A DNA stretch of 49,668 nucleotides from NCBI GenBank assembly GCA_016927475.1, contig JAFGMO010000069.1:1-49668 (forward strand), read 5' to 3'. A program made the translations under genes and the position numbers. The notes below the pieces were generated by a model that was not told the origin of the DNA, searched no databases, and saw nothing but the letters and a program-made list of their open reading frames with translations. Shown one piece after another: positions 15,626 through 23,574 of the stretch. Source of the DNA: Candidatus Aminicenantota bacterium (GTDB lineage Bacteria > Acidobacteriota > Aminicenantia > Aminicenantales > Aminicenantaceae). Within the stretch, counting starts at the first letter, position 1. The number at the start of each line of letters is the position of its first letter.

Positions 15626-17917
15626 ATGCGTTACAGGAATTATTTCAACCGTTCCTTCCTTATTATATTAGGCTCCTTTTTTCTCACCGTATGGGCCTGG
15701 CCTGAAGATTTCTTAAAAAAACATACTCTGAACAATCCTTTGCCGCTCGATGCGGAAGGAAAACGGTCCATCACCGCCGTTCGAACAGAAACTCACCTGA
15801 AAGTCGACGGTTTATTGAACGATCCGGCTTGGCTAAACGCCTCATTTCAAGGTGAATTCACCCAGCGAGAGCCGCATGAGGGAGCGCCGGCAACCGAAAA
15901 AACCGAAGTCGGATTTCTTTACAATGAGAAATTTCTATACATCGGAATCAGGTGTTTCGACTCTGAGCCGGATAAAATAATCGCCAGAGAAATGAGACGC
16001 GATGCCATTGTCGATGACGACGACTATTTCGAAATGGTGCTGGATACTTATCACGACCACCGGAGCGCTTATTATTTCATCACAAACGCCCATGGAGTTA
16101 AGCGTGAGGCCAAAATGGCTAACGAGGGCCGGGACTACAATCCGGCTTGGGATGGTGTTTGGTGGTGCAAAACAATCATCACCAAGGAAGGCTGGTTTAT
16201 AGAGATCGCGATTCCCTGGAAAACGCTGAGGTTCGCAGAAAAGTCCTTATCCGGATGGGGTTTCAACTGTGCTCGGATGATTCGCAGGAAGAATGAGCAT
16301 GTCTACTGGCAGCTTATCCCCCGTGACTATGGAAGAGGGGCAGGGTTGTTTCGTCTCTCCGAAGCGGGCTCTCTCAATGGAATTGCCGACGTAAAAATGG
16401 GAGGCAATCTGGAACTGATGCCGTACTTTCTGGGAGGATTGGAAAACGATGCCAATACCGAATTCGCCACGGATCGCCTGGGCGATATCGGGCTGGACGC
16501 CCAAATCGCTCTCACGGCCAACATGGCTTTAGACCTCACCGTGAACACGGATTTCGCCCAGGTCGAGGCGGACCAGGAACAGGTCAATCTGACGCGATTC
16601 TCTCTATATTATCCGGAAAAGCGGGAATTTTTTCTTGAGGGTGCTGAGATCTTCTCTTTCGGCAGCAGCGGAGGTTTTGGCTGGTATCGAGGAGGGGGCG
16701 GAGGAGGATCAGAGATGGACCTTTACTACAGCCGAAGGCTTGGGCTCGTAAACGGCCATGAAGCACGGATTCTCGGCGGTGCTAAGATGGTCGGAAAGAT
16801 AGGCAAATATCAAGTCGGAGTGATGAATATATTGACGGATGATGTGACCTATGAAGAAGAAGGCATAACAAACAAGGTCAATGAAACTAATTTCTCCGTG
16901 GTTCGTCTCCGGCGCGATATTTTTGAACGGGGCACCATAGGAATGATGTTCATCAACAAGGAAGACTTGCGTTCCACAGACTTCAACCGTTCCCTTGGAC
17001 TCGACGGCAACATTCCTCTAAGCCGTTTTTTCACCTTAACGGGCTATGTCGCGGCAACCTTTGGCCCTGAAGAAAACAAACAAAACCTGGCCGGCAAACT
17101 CAGCCTGGACTACAACAGCGACCTTTGGAGGGCCTCGCTATCTCATCTGGACATCGGAGCTCAATTCAATCCGGAAGTGGGATTTATCCGCCGGACGGAC
17201 TTTCGACTAAGCAATGCCTCCTTTGAATACGCTCCCCGGCCTAAAAATTCTTCGGTTATTCGTCAATTCGGATACCAACTGGAAGGCAGCTACCGTTCCG
17301 ACCATGATAACATGATGTTGGATAACGAAATAGAGGCATCCTTTTCCATCGAGTTCCAAAACAGCGCACGAATAAGCCTTAATGTTCAACGGGAAAGCGA
17401 ATATGTCGATTATGATTGGCAAGTCCGGGAAGGTTTTCTCATCCCCGAAGGAACCTACACAGGCTTCATGTGTTCTCTGAACGCCCAGAGCGATAAAAGC
17501 CGTAGCATCGCCGGCGGAATCGACATAAACTACGGAGATTATTACAGTGGAAACCAGTTGAGCCTTGGTCTTGACAGCACGATCACACGCATCCAGAGGC
17601 TGAGGATGGAACTGGACTACAGGCATAACTATATCCGTCTTCCTGAGGGAAGTTTCCACACCAATACGTTAGGACTCCGCATGTTTTACTTTTTCTCCAC
17701 GGACCTCTATGTGAAAGCCTACCTCCAGTGGAACGACGATAAATTCTACAATGCAGGAAGGGAGAGAGTCGTCAGCGACATTCTGCTGCGATGGATATAT
17801 TCACCGGCCTGCAATCTGTACTTGGTTTATAATGACACGCGGCTCGTCGGACCCGGCAGTGACGAAATAACCAACCGGACGTTGATGCTGAAGCTTACTT
17901 ATTTCTGGCGCAGATAA
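15626..17917 (+). CDS. DUF5916 outer-membrane protein with CBM9-like N-terminal domain
   Basis: 763 residues. After a signal peptide, residues about 45-230 are a CBM9-like sandwich: 'TAVRTETHLKVDGLLNDPAW', 'EVGFLYNEKFLYIGIRCFDS', 'DDDYFEMVLDTYHDHRSAYY'. The remainder is a predicted barrel with the family signature 'ALDLTVNTDFAQVEADQEQV' then 'YYPEKREFFLEGAEIFSFG', and 'YSRRLGLVNG'. A glycine-rich stretch between these marks a loop. The C-terminus 'LMLKLTYFWRR' is a terminal strand. DUF5916 proteins are common in Bacteroidota, Acidobacteriota and Gemmatimonadota and have no settled function; binding of a carbohydrate or ligand at the surface is plausible. No clear Shine-Dalgarno precedes the ATG. 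Stands alone between two cell-envelope gene groups. Confidence 0.9.
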   Translation: MRYRNYFNRSFLIILGSFFLTVWAWPEDFLKKHTLNNPLPLDAEGKRSITAVRTETHLKVDGLLNDPAWLNASFQGEFTQREPHEGAPATEKTEVGFLYNEKFLYIGIRCFDSEPDKIIAREMRRDAIVDDDDYFEMVLDTYHDHRSAYYFITNAHGVKREAKMANEGRDYNPAWDGVWWCKTIITKEGWFIEIAIPWKTLRFAEKSLSGWGFNCARMIRRKNEHVYWQLIPRDYGRGAGLFRLSEAGSLNGIADVKMGGNLELMPYFLGGLENDANTEFATDRLGDIGLDAQIALTANMALDLTVNTDFAQVEADQEQVNLTRFSLYYPEKREFFLEGAEIFSFGSSGGFGWYRGGGGGGSEMDLYYSRRLGLVNGHEARILGGAKMVGKIGKYQVGVMNILTDDVTYEEEGITNKVNETNFSVVRLRRDIFERGTIGMMFINKEDLRSTDFNRSLGLDGNIPLSRFFTLTGYVAATFGPEENKQNLAGKLSLDYNSDLWRASLSHLDIGAQFNPEVGFIRRTDFRLSNASFEYAPRPKNSSVIRQFGYQLEGSYRSDHDNMMLDNEIEASFSIEFQNSARISLNVQRESEYVDYDWQVREGFLIPEGTYTGFMCSLNAQSDKSRSIAGGIDINYGDYYSGNQLSLGLDSTITRIQRLRMELDYRHNYIRLPEGSFHTNTLGLRMFYFFSTDLYVKAYLQWNDDKFYNAGRERVVSDILLRWIYSPACNLYLVYNDTRLVGPGSDEITNRTLMLKLTYFWRR

Positions 17918-18275
17918 TCTAACCCGCTTTATTCACAAACCAATCTGTAAAAAGCCCTAAGGAAATTTTGATAAAATTTTCTTGCTATTTAAACAAAATA
18001 GGAATAAAATCCTCCCAAGGTGGACATAAAGATGTTCACTATAAAGATAAAAAGAAGATGCCTCATGTTTGAGGAAACGGATAGATTCCTTCTCGGGGGG
18101 AATTTCCATGGACAATCCAACCAATTCTGACGATCCATCATTTCCCTGTTTTGGCCTTCAGGGCCGAATGCAAAAACAATTCATCTCTTTCATGTTTAGT
18201 TCTTTAATCTGATATCCCCAGGTAAAAATAACACATGAAAGAAAAACCCAAATTATAAACACAGAGAGAAAATAA
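17918..18275. other. 358-base intergenic region with a near-palindrome
   Basis: No open frame with coding character was seen on either strand. It contains AAATTTTGATAAAATTTT near 17970, and an inverted repeat with one mismatch at 18020-18039 (GTGGACAT, spacer AAAG, ATGTTCAC), which could be an operator for the downstream acyltransferase pair. The region is AT-rich toward its right end, where a promoter for 18276 is expected but none is obvious. Confidence 0.4.
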
Positions 18276-19343
18276 GTGGAAATAACATCGATTTTTAAAA
18301 CAAGTTTACATTCAAAAAGTTATATTGACAACCTGCAATTCAACAATTATCAAGACGTTATTCCCTACTGGACAGATTTAAATCAAACATATAGATCGGG
18401 CGAATTAACCTTTGATTGGATTTCTCACAAACTCATCTGGGATCATTTTCATAAACCTCGCGGTTATCAACTAAACATCATCGTGACGATGGAAGAAGAC
18501 AAATGCACTGGAATATTCCCTTTCACCCGTTCCGACATTGACCGTTATGGTACTCCTCAATGGAGTTTTAGCGATGATTTAATGGTAGCTAGAGAATTTT
18601 TTTGTTCTCCGGACAAAATCAAACAAAACATACCTTTTTTACCACCCCATGTTAGTGATGACCTCAGTTGTTTTTATTCCCCGGGCGATCCAAATCCGTT
18701 TGCCCGGCAACCAGGAGGTGTGATCGATCTAAAAGAAAATCAGGATGAATATTTCCAATCGCTTAGAAAAAAGTCGAGACATAATCTGAAACGAACTCTT
18801 CAAATAAATAACGACATAAGGGTTGAACGAGATCATCGTGTTCGCTGGGAAGAGATTAAAAAAATATTGAAGATCCAGCTGGATTATTGGTTAACAAAAA
18901 ATGGGAGTACAGACAAATCCTATTACCGGTACAGCCGGGATAAAATATCCTCTACCCTTATCCTGATGGATCGGGCAAGTGAAATGGGCAAATTGATTGC
19001 GCTGTATTTCTATCAGGACAAAAAACTTATTGCCGCCAATTTCTCTGTCCGCAGAGAAAACAACCGAGTGGATGACTATCTTTGTCTCCGCGACTGCCGG
19101 GAAGAACAAAACTGGAGAGGCTTGGGAATTCTTGCGATCCTCAAAAACATGGAAATCTGCCGCAGCTTGGGAATAAGGTATTACGACCTGAGTTCATGTA
19201 TCTCCGAATATAAGAAGAAATTTTTAAACATGGAATCTTCTTATTTTTATCTGGACTATAAAGAACCTTTGAGTGCCGGCCCGGATATATCACAAATTCA
19301 AGCGGAAACCGAAAAGACCGGTTCATTATGCAAAGGATTGTAA
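18276..19343 (+). CDS. GNAT/FemAB-like acyltransferase (BioF2-like acetyltransferase domain)
   Basis: 355 residues, no signal peptide. The middle contains 'DEYFQSLRKKSRHNLKRTLQ', the conserved basic helix of the 'acetyltransferase (GNAT) domain' group related to FemAB and to exopolysaccharide and cellulose-biosynthesis acyltransferases. The following 'GKLIALYFYQDKKLIAANFS' and 'WRGLGILAILKNMEICRSLG', then 'YYDLSSCISEYKKKF', complete the GNAT fold (about residues 160-330). It starts with GTG and ends one base before the next acetyltransferase gene, which suggests an operon. Likely role is N- or O-acylation of a surface sugar, lipid or peptide; the substrate is not known. Confidence 0.83.
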   Translation: MEITSIFKTSLHSKSYIDNLQFNNYQDVIPYWTDLNQTYRSGELTFDWISHKLIWDHFHKPRGYQLNIIVTMEEDKCTGIFPFTRSDIDRYGTPQWSFSDDLMVAREFFCSPDKIKQNIPFLPPHVSDDLSCFYSPGDPNPFARQPGGVIDLKENQDEYFQSLRKKSRHNLKRTLQINNDIRVERDHRVRWEEIKKILKIQLDYWLTKNGSTDKSYYRYSRDKISSTLILMDRASEMGKLIALYFYQDKKLIAANFSVRRENNRVDDYLCLRDCREEQNWRGLGILAILKNMEICRSLGIRYYDLSSCISEYKKKFLNMESSYFYLDYKEPLSAGPDISQIQAETEKTGSLCKGL

Positions 19344-19344
19344 A

Positions 19345-19809
19345 ATGCCCCCCCGCATCAAAACAATCTCCGCTCTAAAAGAAATAAAGGAAATTCTAAA
19401 AATACACGATGAAGCCTGGAATCATTCCACAGGAATCCTTGGCCTTCTCAAAAACTCCTCGGAATGTTTCATTGTATTGGACAACAATTCCCTAATAGTT
19501 GGTTATGCTTTTGTTGAAGAGGATAGAATAAGAGGTTTTGTCGAACTTCAGGATATTGTCATATCCCCTTCCTATAGAAAACAGGGATATGGAAAACTTC
19601 TTATGAAAACGATCATGAAAAAATACTCATATATAAAGCTGATAGCCCGCGCCAATAATCAATCTTTAATATCTTTTTATCAGGATTTAGGTTTCAACAA
19701 GGATTCTCTCATCGAAAACTACTATGATGTCGGAGAAGACGGCATACGCATGTCTTGGCAATCGGATAAAAATTATTTATCAATCCAGCCGGGCAGGAAA
19801 AATGATTAA
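19345..19809 (+). CDS. GNAT family N-acetyltransferase
   Basis: 154 residues. The acetyl-CoA-binding motif is in 'VISPSYRKQGYGKLLMKTIM' (Arg/Gln-x-x-Gly-x-Gly/Ala pattern), preceded by a strand 'GYAFVEEDRIRGFVELQDIV' and followed by 'IKLIARANNQSLISFYQDLGF', the usual GNAT ending. The open frame reaches back to 19273 inside the preceding gene, but the ATG at 19345 lies one base after that gene's stop, with AAAGGA at a suitable distance. The pair is probably co-transcribed. Substrate unknown. Confidence 0.85.
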   Translation: MPPRIKTISALKEIKEILKIHDEAWNHSTGILGLLKNSSECFIVLDNNSLIVGYAFVEEDRIRGFVELQDIVISPSYRKQGYGKLLMKTIMKKYSYIKLIARANNQSLISFYQDLGFNKDSLIENYYDVGEDGIRMSWQSDKNYLSIQPGRKND

Positions 19810-19834
19810 AAAATCGCTTCGGCAGGCAGAAATC

Positions 19835-20350
19835 CTATTTAAAGTTGACCGTTGAGAGCATCGTCTTGATGTCAGGATTATCCTTGGCACCAACGCCTTC
19901 TAGTGTAATTGTAATCTTGGTCCCCTCACGGAAGGCCACGCACATGGTCTGGGTCATGCCACTATAGGCATATGTCGTACTCTTAAATTCTACGTTTCCG
20001 ATCGTTGCGGATTCCATCGGAGATCCGTTGTAATTATTGATCATGGTATTGATTGACGTCTCGGCCGTTCCAACGGCGTTTCCTTTTCCTTCGAATTTAA
20101 AGTATAGTCCGGGGCTCGTTTTGCCCTTGGGCAGGACATTGACCATGCCCATAGTCTGAGGTGAAGCCTCCCAATCAGAGGCCAAGGTCATGGTGAAATC
20201 TTCGCATTCATATGTTTTTCCCTGGGCTGCTTTTGTCTCATCCGCTTTCGTCTCTTTTGCCGGAGTCGCTTCTTCGCTTGTCTTACCACCGCAGCCGATC
20301 ATGGTAACAATAAGCGCAAGACAAAGAATAAAAATTGCTGATTTTTTCAT
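19835..20350 (-). CDS. Small lipoprotein of unknown function
   Basis: 171 residues. Signal peptide 'MKKSAIFILCLALIVTM' with a lipobox around IGC (Cys20), then a low-complexity linker rich in Thr, Glu, Lys and Ala (about 22-44), then a compact domain of about 125 residues beginning 'YECEDFTMTLASDWEA'. This last part resembles small domains that detect or bind at the envelope in many Acidobacteriota-like genomes, but I do not recognise a named family. AAAGGAG is five bases upstream of the ATG. It is convergent with the preceding acetyltransferase and divergent from the PadR gene at 20601. Confidence 0.85.
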   Translation of the reverse strand: MKKSAIFILCLALIVTMIGCGGKTSEEATPAKETKADETKAAQGKTYECEDFTMTLASDWEASPQTMGMVNVLPKGKTSPGLYFKFEGKGNAVGTAETSINTMINNYNGSPMESATIGNVEFKSTTYAYSGMTQTMCVAFREGTKITITLEGVGAKDNPDIKTMLSTVNFK

Positions 20351-20600
20351 TTCATCTCCTTTGATTGAGTTATGGGAAAATCAATACTAATCGCGGCCAA
20401 TTTTATAAATGGGTGTTAAAAAAGTCAAACATCCGGCCCTTTAATTAAATTTTAAGCATAGGACTCTAAAATAAAATTAATGGTATCGCCGGATGACAAA
20501 ATGAAAACTCACCAGGGAAAATTGCTGTGTACCTAAATTTTAATAAATAATTTGCAACCTTTCTACTAAATTTTCGTAGTTAATAAGTGATGGAGGAAAG

Positions 20601-20933
20601 ATGAAAACACTGTCCAAACCTGACGAAATCTTACTGCTGACCATACTCAGACTGGATAATGATGCCAGCAGCATCGACATTGTCCGGGATATCGAAGATC
20701 GAACCGGCAAAATAATTACCTTCGGCGCCCTGTGGGTCTCCATGGATATCCTTACAAAAAAGGGATTGGCGGCCAAACGAATGGATGAACCCGGAGAATC
20801 AGGCGGCCGGAAAAAAATATTTTATACGGTCACCTCTGAGGGTATCGCCGCATTGGAGGCAAGCCGCAAACTTCACACCAAACTCTGGCAAGGCATAGAT
20901 CATATCATCGACGCACCCAAGGACGTATCATGA
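20601..20933 (+). CDS. PadR family transcriptional regulator (unit 2)
   Basis: 110 residues: 'KPDEILLLTILRLDNDASSI' (helix 1-2), 'GALWVSMDILTKKGLAAKRM' (recognition helix area), and 'ESGGRKKIFYTVTSEGIAAL' (wing). The usual ERGGR motif is ESGGR here. GGAGG is five bases before the ATG. Its TGA stop overlaps the permease ATG (ATGA at 20930-20933), so the two are translationally coupled. The upstream region has ACTA and TAGT arms around 8 bases (near 20564-20580), a weak operator candidate. Confidence 0.92.
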   Translation: MKTLSKPDEILLLTILRLDNDASSIDIVRDIEDRTGKIITFGALWVSMDILTKKGLAAKRMDEPGESGGRKKIFYTVTSEGIAALEASRKLHTKLWQGIDHIIDAPKDVS

Positions 20934-23512
20934 GCCGACAATCCTTATGGCACCGGTTTTTAAGATGGTTATTCGGCCTGGGATACTATCGCGATGAAAC
21001 CGCCACCATTGCCGATGATATTTTCGATCACTACGAATATCTCGTGAAACACAGGGGACGTTTTGCTGCTTTTTTTTTAACATTCCTGCAGATTGCAGGA
21101 TCGATTCACAGGCTTTTAATCAGTCATACGATCTGGAGATTGGGTATGTTGAAAAATAGTTTTAGAATCAGCTTGCGGCATTTAAAACGAAACGGTATCC
21201 ATACGGCCATCAACTTGATGGGGCTTTCCATTGCCATTGCCTGGAGTGTGCTGGTCTTTTGTTTTGTTCGTGATGAATTCATTTTTGACAAATTTCATAA
21301 AGACATCGACCGTTTGGCCTTGGTCGGCGCACACGACAGTCAGTACGGCTTCGAATTCACGCCTCACGCACCACTGGGACCGGCATTGGTTTCGGACTCA
21401 CCTGAAATTGTCGAAGCGGCCCGTTTGGCGGATGAGGACGGCATCATAAAGATAAGGGATACGTTGATTCAGGCTACATTTTTAGGCACGGATCCCGACT
21501 TTTTCACCATGTTTACATTTCCTTTAAAATGGGGAACAAGCATTGACTTTACCCAGCGGGATCACTTCCTATTTCTCAGCCATAAAATATCGCAAAAAAT
21601 ATTTGAAAATGCCAACCCCGTCGGCCGAACCATTTTTGTAAAATTCGGGAACGTATTCCAGGACTTCGAAATCGCGGGCGTTTTTGAACCGCTTCCTGAA
21701 ACATCTAGTTTGACATTTGATGGAGTGCTTTCCATAGACCATTTCCTGAAGAATGGCGTGAATGATTGGAAGCAAAATGTTGAGCTTTTCATAAAAATCG
21801 CTCCGGAAAGTGAGATGAGCGATGTGGTTAACCGCTTCGAAAAGATCACAAAACCTTATTTGGATGCCCTTCCACGAGGTGAATACCTGACATATCAGCT
21901 TTTTCCCTTTAAACGATACCATCGGGACAACAAAATGTTATTCTATTCATCACTCAAACCCTCTTCTTCTCCGGAATCCTCCTGGATTTTAGCAAGTATT
22001 GCCGGACTGATCCTCCTGCTGGCATCGATAAACTACATCAATCTTGCCGTAGCGGGCATGACTTACCGCCTCAAAGACATCGGCTTACGCAAAATCCTGG
22101 GAGCGGTGCGGCGTCAAATCTTTCAACAGTTGATGGGAGAAACAGGTATCGTTCTTTTGGCTTCCATGGTTCTGGGCATAATTATGGCAAAATGGACACT
22201 GCCACTTTTCCGGCTTTTGACCGCCAGATCGGTTTCATTTGTATCCCTGACAAAACCGGATATCTGGTTATTTTGCGGAGCTCTCTTTGTCCTTGTGGGA
22301 AGCTTGACAGCGGTGTATCCCGCCCTGCTTCTTTCCCGAATTGAATCGTCTGCGGTCATGCGGGGTCGGTATCGTGTCACCGGACGAAATCCGTTCTCCA
22401 GAGCCCTGATCGTTTTTCAGTTTGCCATTTCCGTCTTTCTTATATGCCTTACCTTGATCATCTCCCGGCAGCATCATTTTCTGCTCGGCCGTCATTTCGG
22501 TGCGAATCTTAATCAAGTCATGCAGATCAATCTGGCTTATTCCGTAAGTCCGGAACATCTCACACAGGAGCGAATTCAGGATTTTAAAAAGTTTATCGCT
22601 TCGCAGCCGGGTGTTAGCCATGTGACATGCTCTTCAGCCAGATTGGGCGGAGAAGCAAATGTCATCAAGGATTTTGACGGTCATGGACACATTGTTTTCA
22701 GCAGTAAAGTTGATTTTCATTTTTTCAGCACCCTAGGACTGAGGATCAAGCAGGGTTCCCTTCCGGAAGAAATTTCCAATGAACATTCTCTTTTCGTTTC
22801 TGAGCAATTTGCAAGAAAATTTATTCAGGGAAATCCCATAGGACAAACGATTGAACGTGTGATGCGGGCCTCATACAAGAATATTCCGATTGCCGGTGTG
22901 ATCGAAGATTTTAATGTACTGTCTCTTAAACGTGATGTGAATGGTCAAGTTATCCAAATTGATCCTGATGCGGAATTTGGATTTTTATACGTTCGTTTCC
23001 GGGAGGAATCGATGCCTGAGGCCGTTTCATCCATCAAAAAATTTTATACGCATCTATGGCCTGACACACTCTTCGATTCTATATTCGTTTCAGACAGTGT
23101 CGCTCAAATTTACGGCCAGGAATCCCGTTGGAGCCAAATCGTAAGAATCTCGGCCTCAATCGCGCTGTTTATTGCTTGTTCCGGCTTGTTTGGTTTGACG
23201 CTGCTGATGATCATACGTCGAAGAAAGGAAATCAGCATCCGCCGGGTTTTGGGAGCCGGCCCCCTTCAAGTGATGAAGCTTGTTCAAAAAAACTTTTTGG
23301 GACTCGTACTCCTTGGAAATTGTCTGGCGTGTCCTTGTGCCTATCTTGTCATGCACCGTTGGCTCAGAGATTTTGCCCACCGGACACAGCTTTCCTGGTG
23401 GATCTTCGCTCTGGCGGCGATGGTATCCTTCATTATTGCCGCGCTAACCGTTGGATTACAATCCATGAAAACGATCCGCACCAATCCGGCGCATAACTTG
23501 CGTATTGAGTAA
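20930..23512 (+). CDS. FtsX/MacB-like permease, divergent prefix domain (unit 2)
   Basis: 860 residues and the most divergent of the copies here. The prefix (about 1-75) has 'ATIADDIFDHYEYL' in place of the GDxEE core but keeps the 'KHRGRFAAFFLTFLQIAGS' block. The 'DEFIFDKFHKDIDRLALVG' segment corresponds to DRFH...YRV in the others. The first FtsX motif reads 'RLKDIGLRKILGAVRRQ', the second 'RRRKEISIRRVLGAG'. The C-terminus is 'NPAHNLRIE'. Membrane topology matches the others. No ATP-binding gene is nearby. The first periplasmic domain is the least conserved part, which may reflect a different ligand. Confidence 0.88.
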   Translation: MSRQSLWHRFLRWLFGLGYYRDETATIADDIFDHYEYLVKHRGRFAAFFLTFLQIAGSIHRLLISHTIWRLGMLKNSFRISLRHLKRNGIHTAINLMGLSIAIAWSVLVFCFVRDEFIFDKFHKDIDRLALVGAHDSQYGFEFTPHAPLGPALVSDSPEIVEAARLADEDGIIKIRDTLIQATFLGTDPDFFTMFTFPLKWGTSIDFTQRDHFLFLSHKISQKIFENANPVGRTIFVKFGNVFQDFEIAGVFEPLPETSSLTFDGVLSIDHFLKNGVNDWKQNVELFIKIAPESEMSDVVNRFEKITKPYLDALPRGEYLTYQLFPFKRYHRDNKMLFYSSLKPSSSPESSWILASIAGLILLLASINYINLAVAGMTYRLKDIGLRKILGAVRRQIFQQLMGETGIVLLASMVLGIIMAKWTLPLFRLLTARSVSFVSLTKPDIWLFCGALFVLVGSLTAVYPALLLSRIESSAVMRGRYRVTGRNPFSRALIVFQFAISVFLICLTLIISRQHHFLLGRHFGANLNQVMQINLAYSVSPEHLTQERIQDFKKFIASQPGVSHVTCSSARLGGEANVIKDFDGHGHIVFSSKVDFHFFSTLGLRIKQGSLPEEISNEHSLFVSEQFARKFIQGNPIGQTIERVMRASYKNIPIAGVIEDFNVLSLKRDVNGQVIQIDPDAEFGFLYVRFREESMPEAVSSIKKFYTHLWPDTLFDSIFVSDSVAQIYGQESRWSQIVRISASIALFIACSGLFGLTLLMIIRRRKEISIRRVLGAGPLQVMKLVQKNFLGLVLLGNCLACPCAYLVMHRWLRDFAHRTQLSWWIFALAAMVSFIIAALTVGLQSMKTIRTNPAHNLRIE

Positions 23513-23574
23513 ACCGATACTCGGCAAAGCACTTCCCAGGATAATAATGAGTAAGTGGATATTGTGTCCCCGAT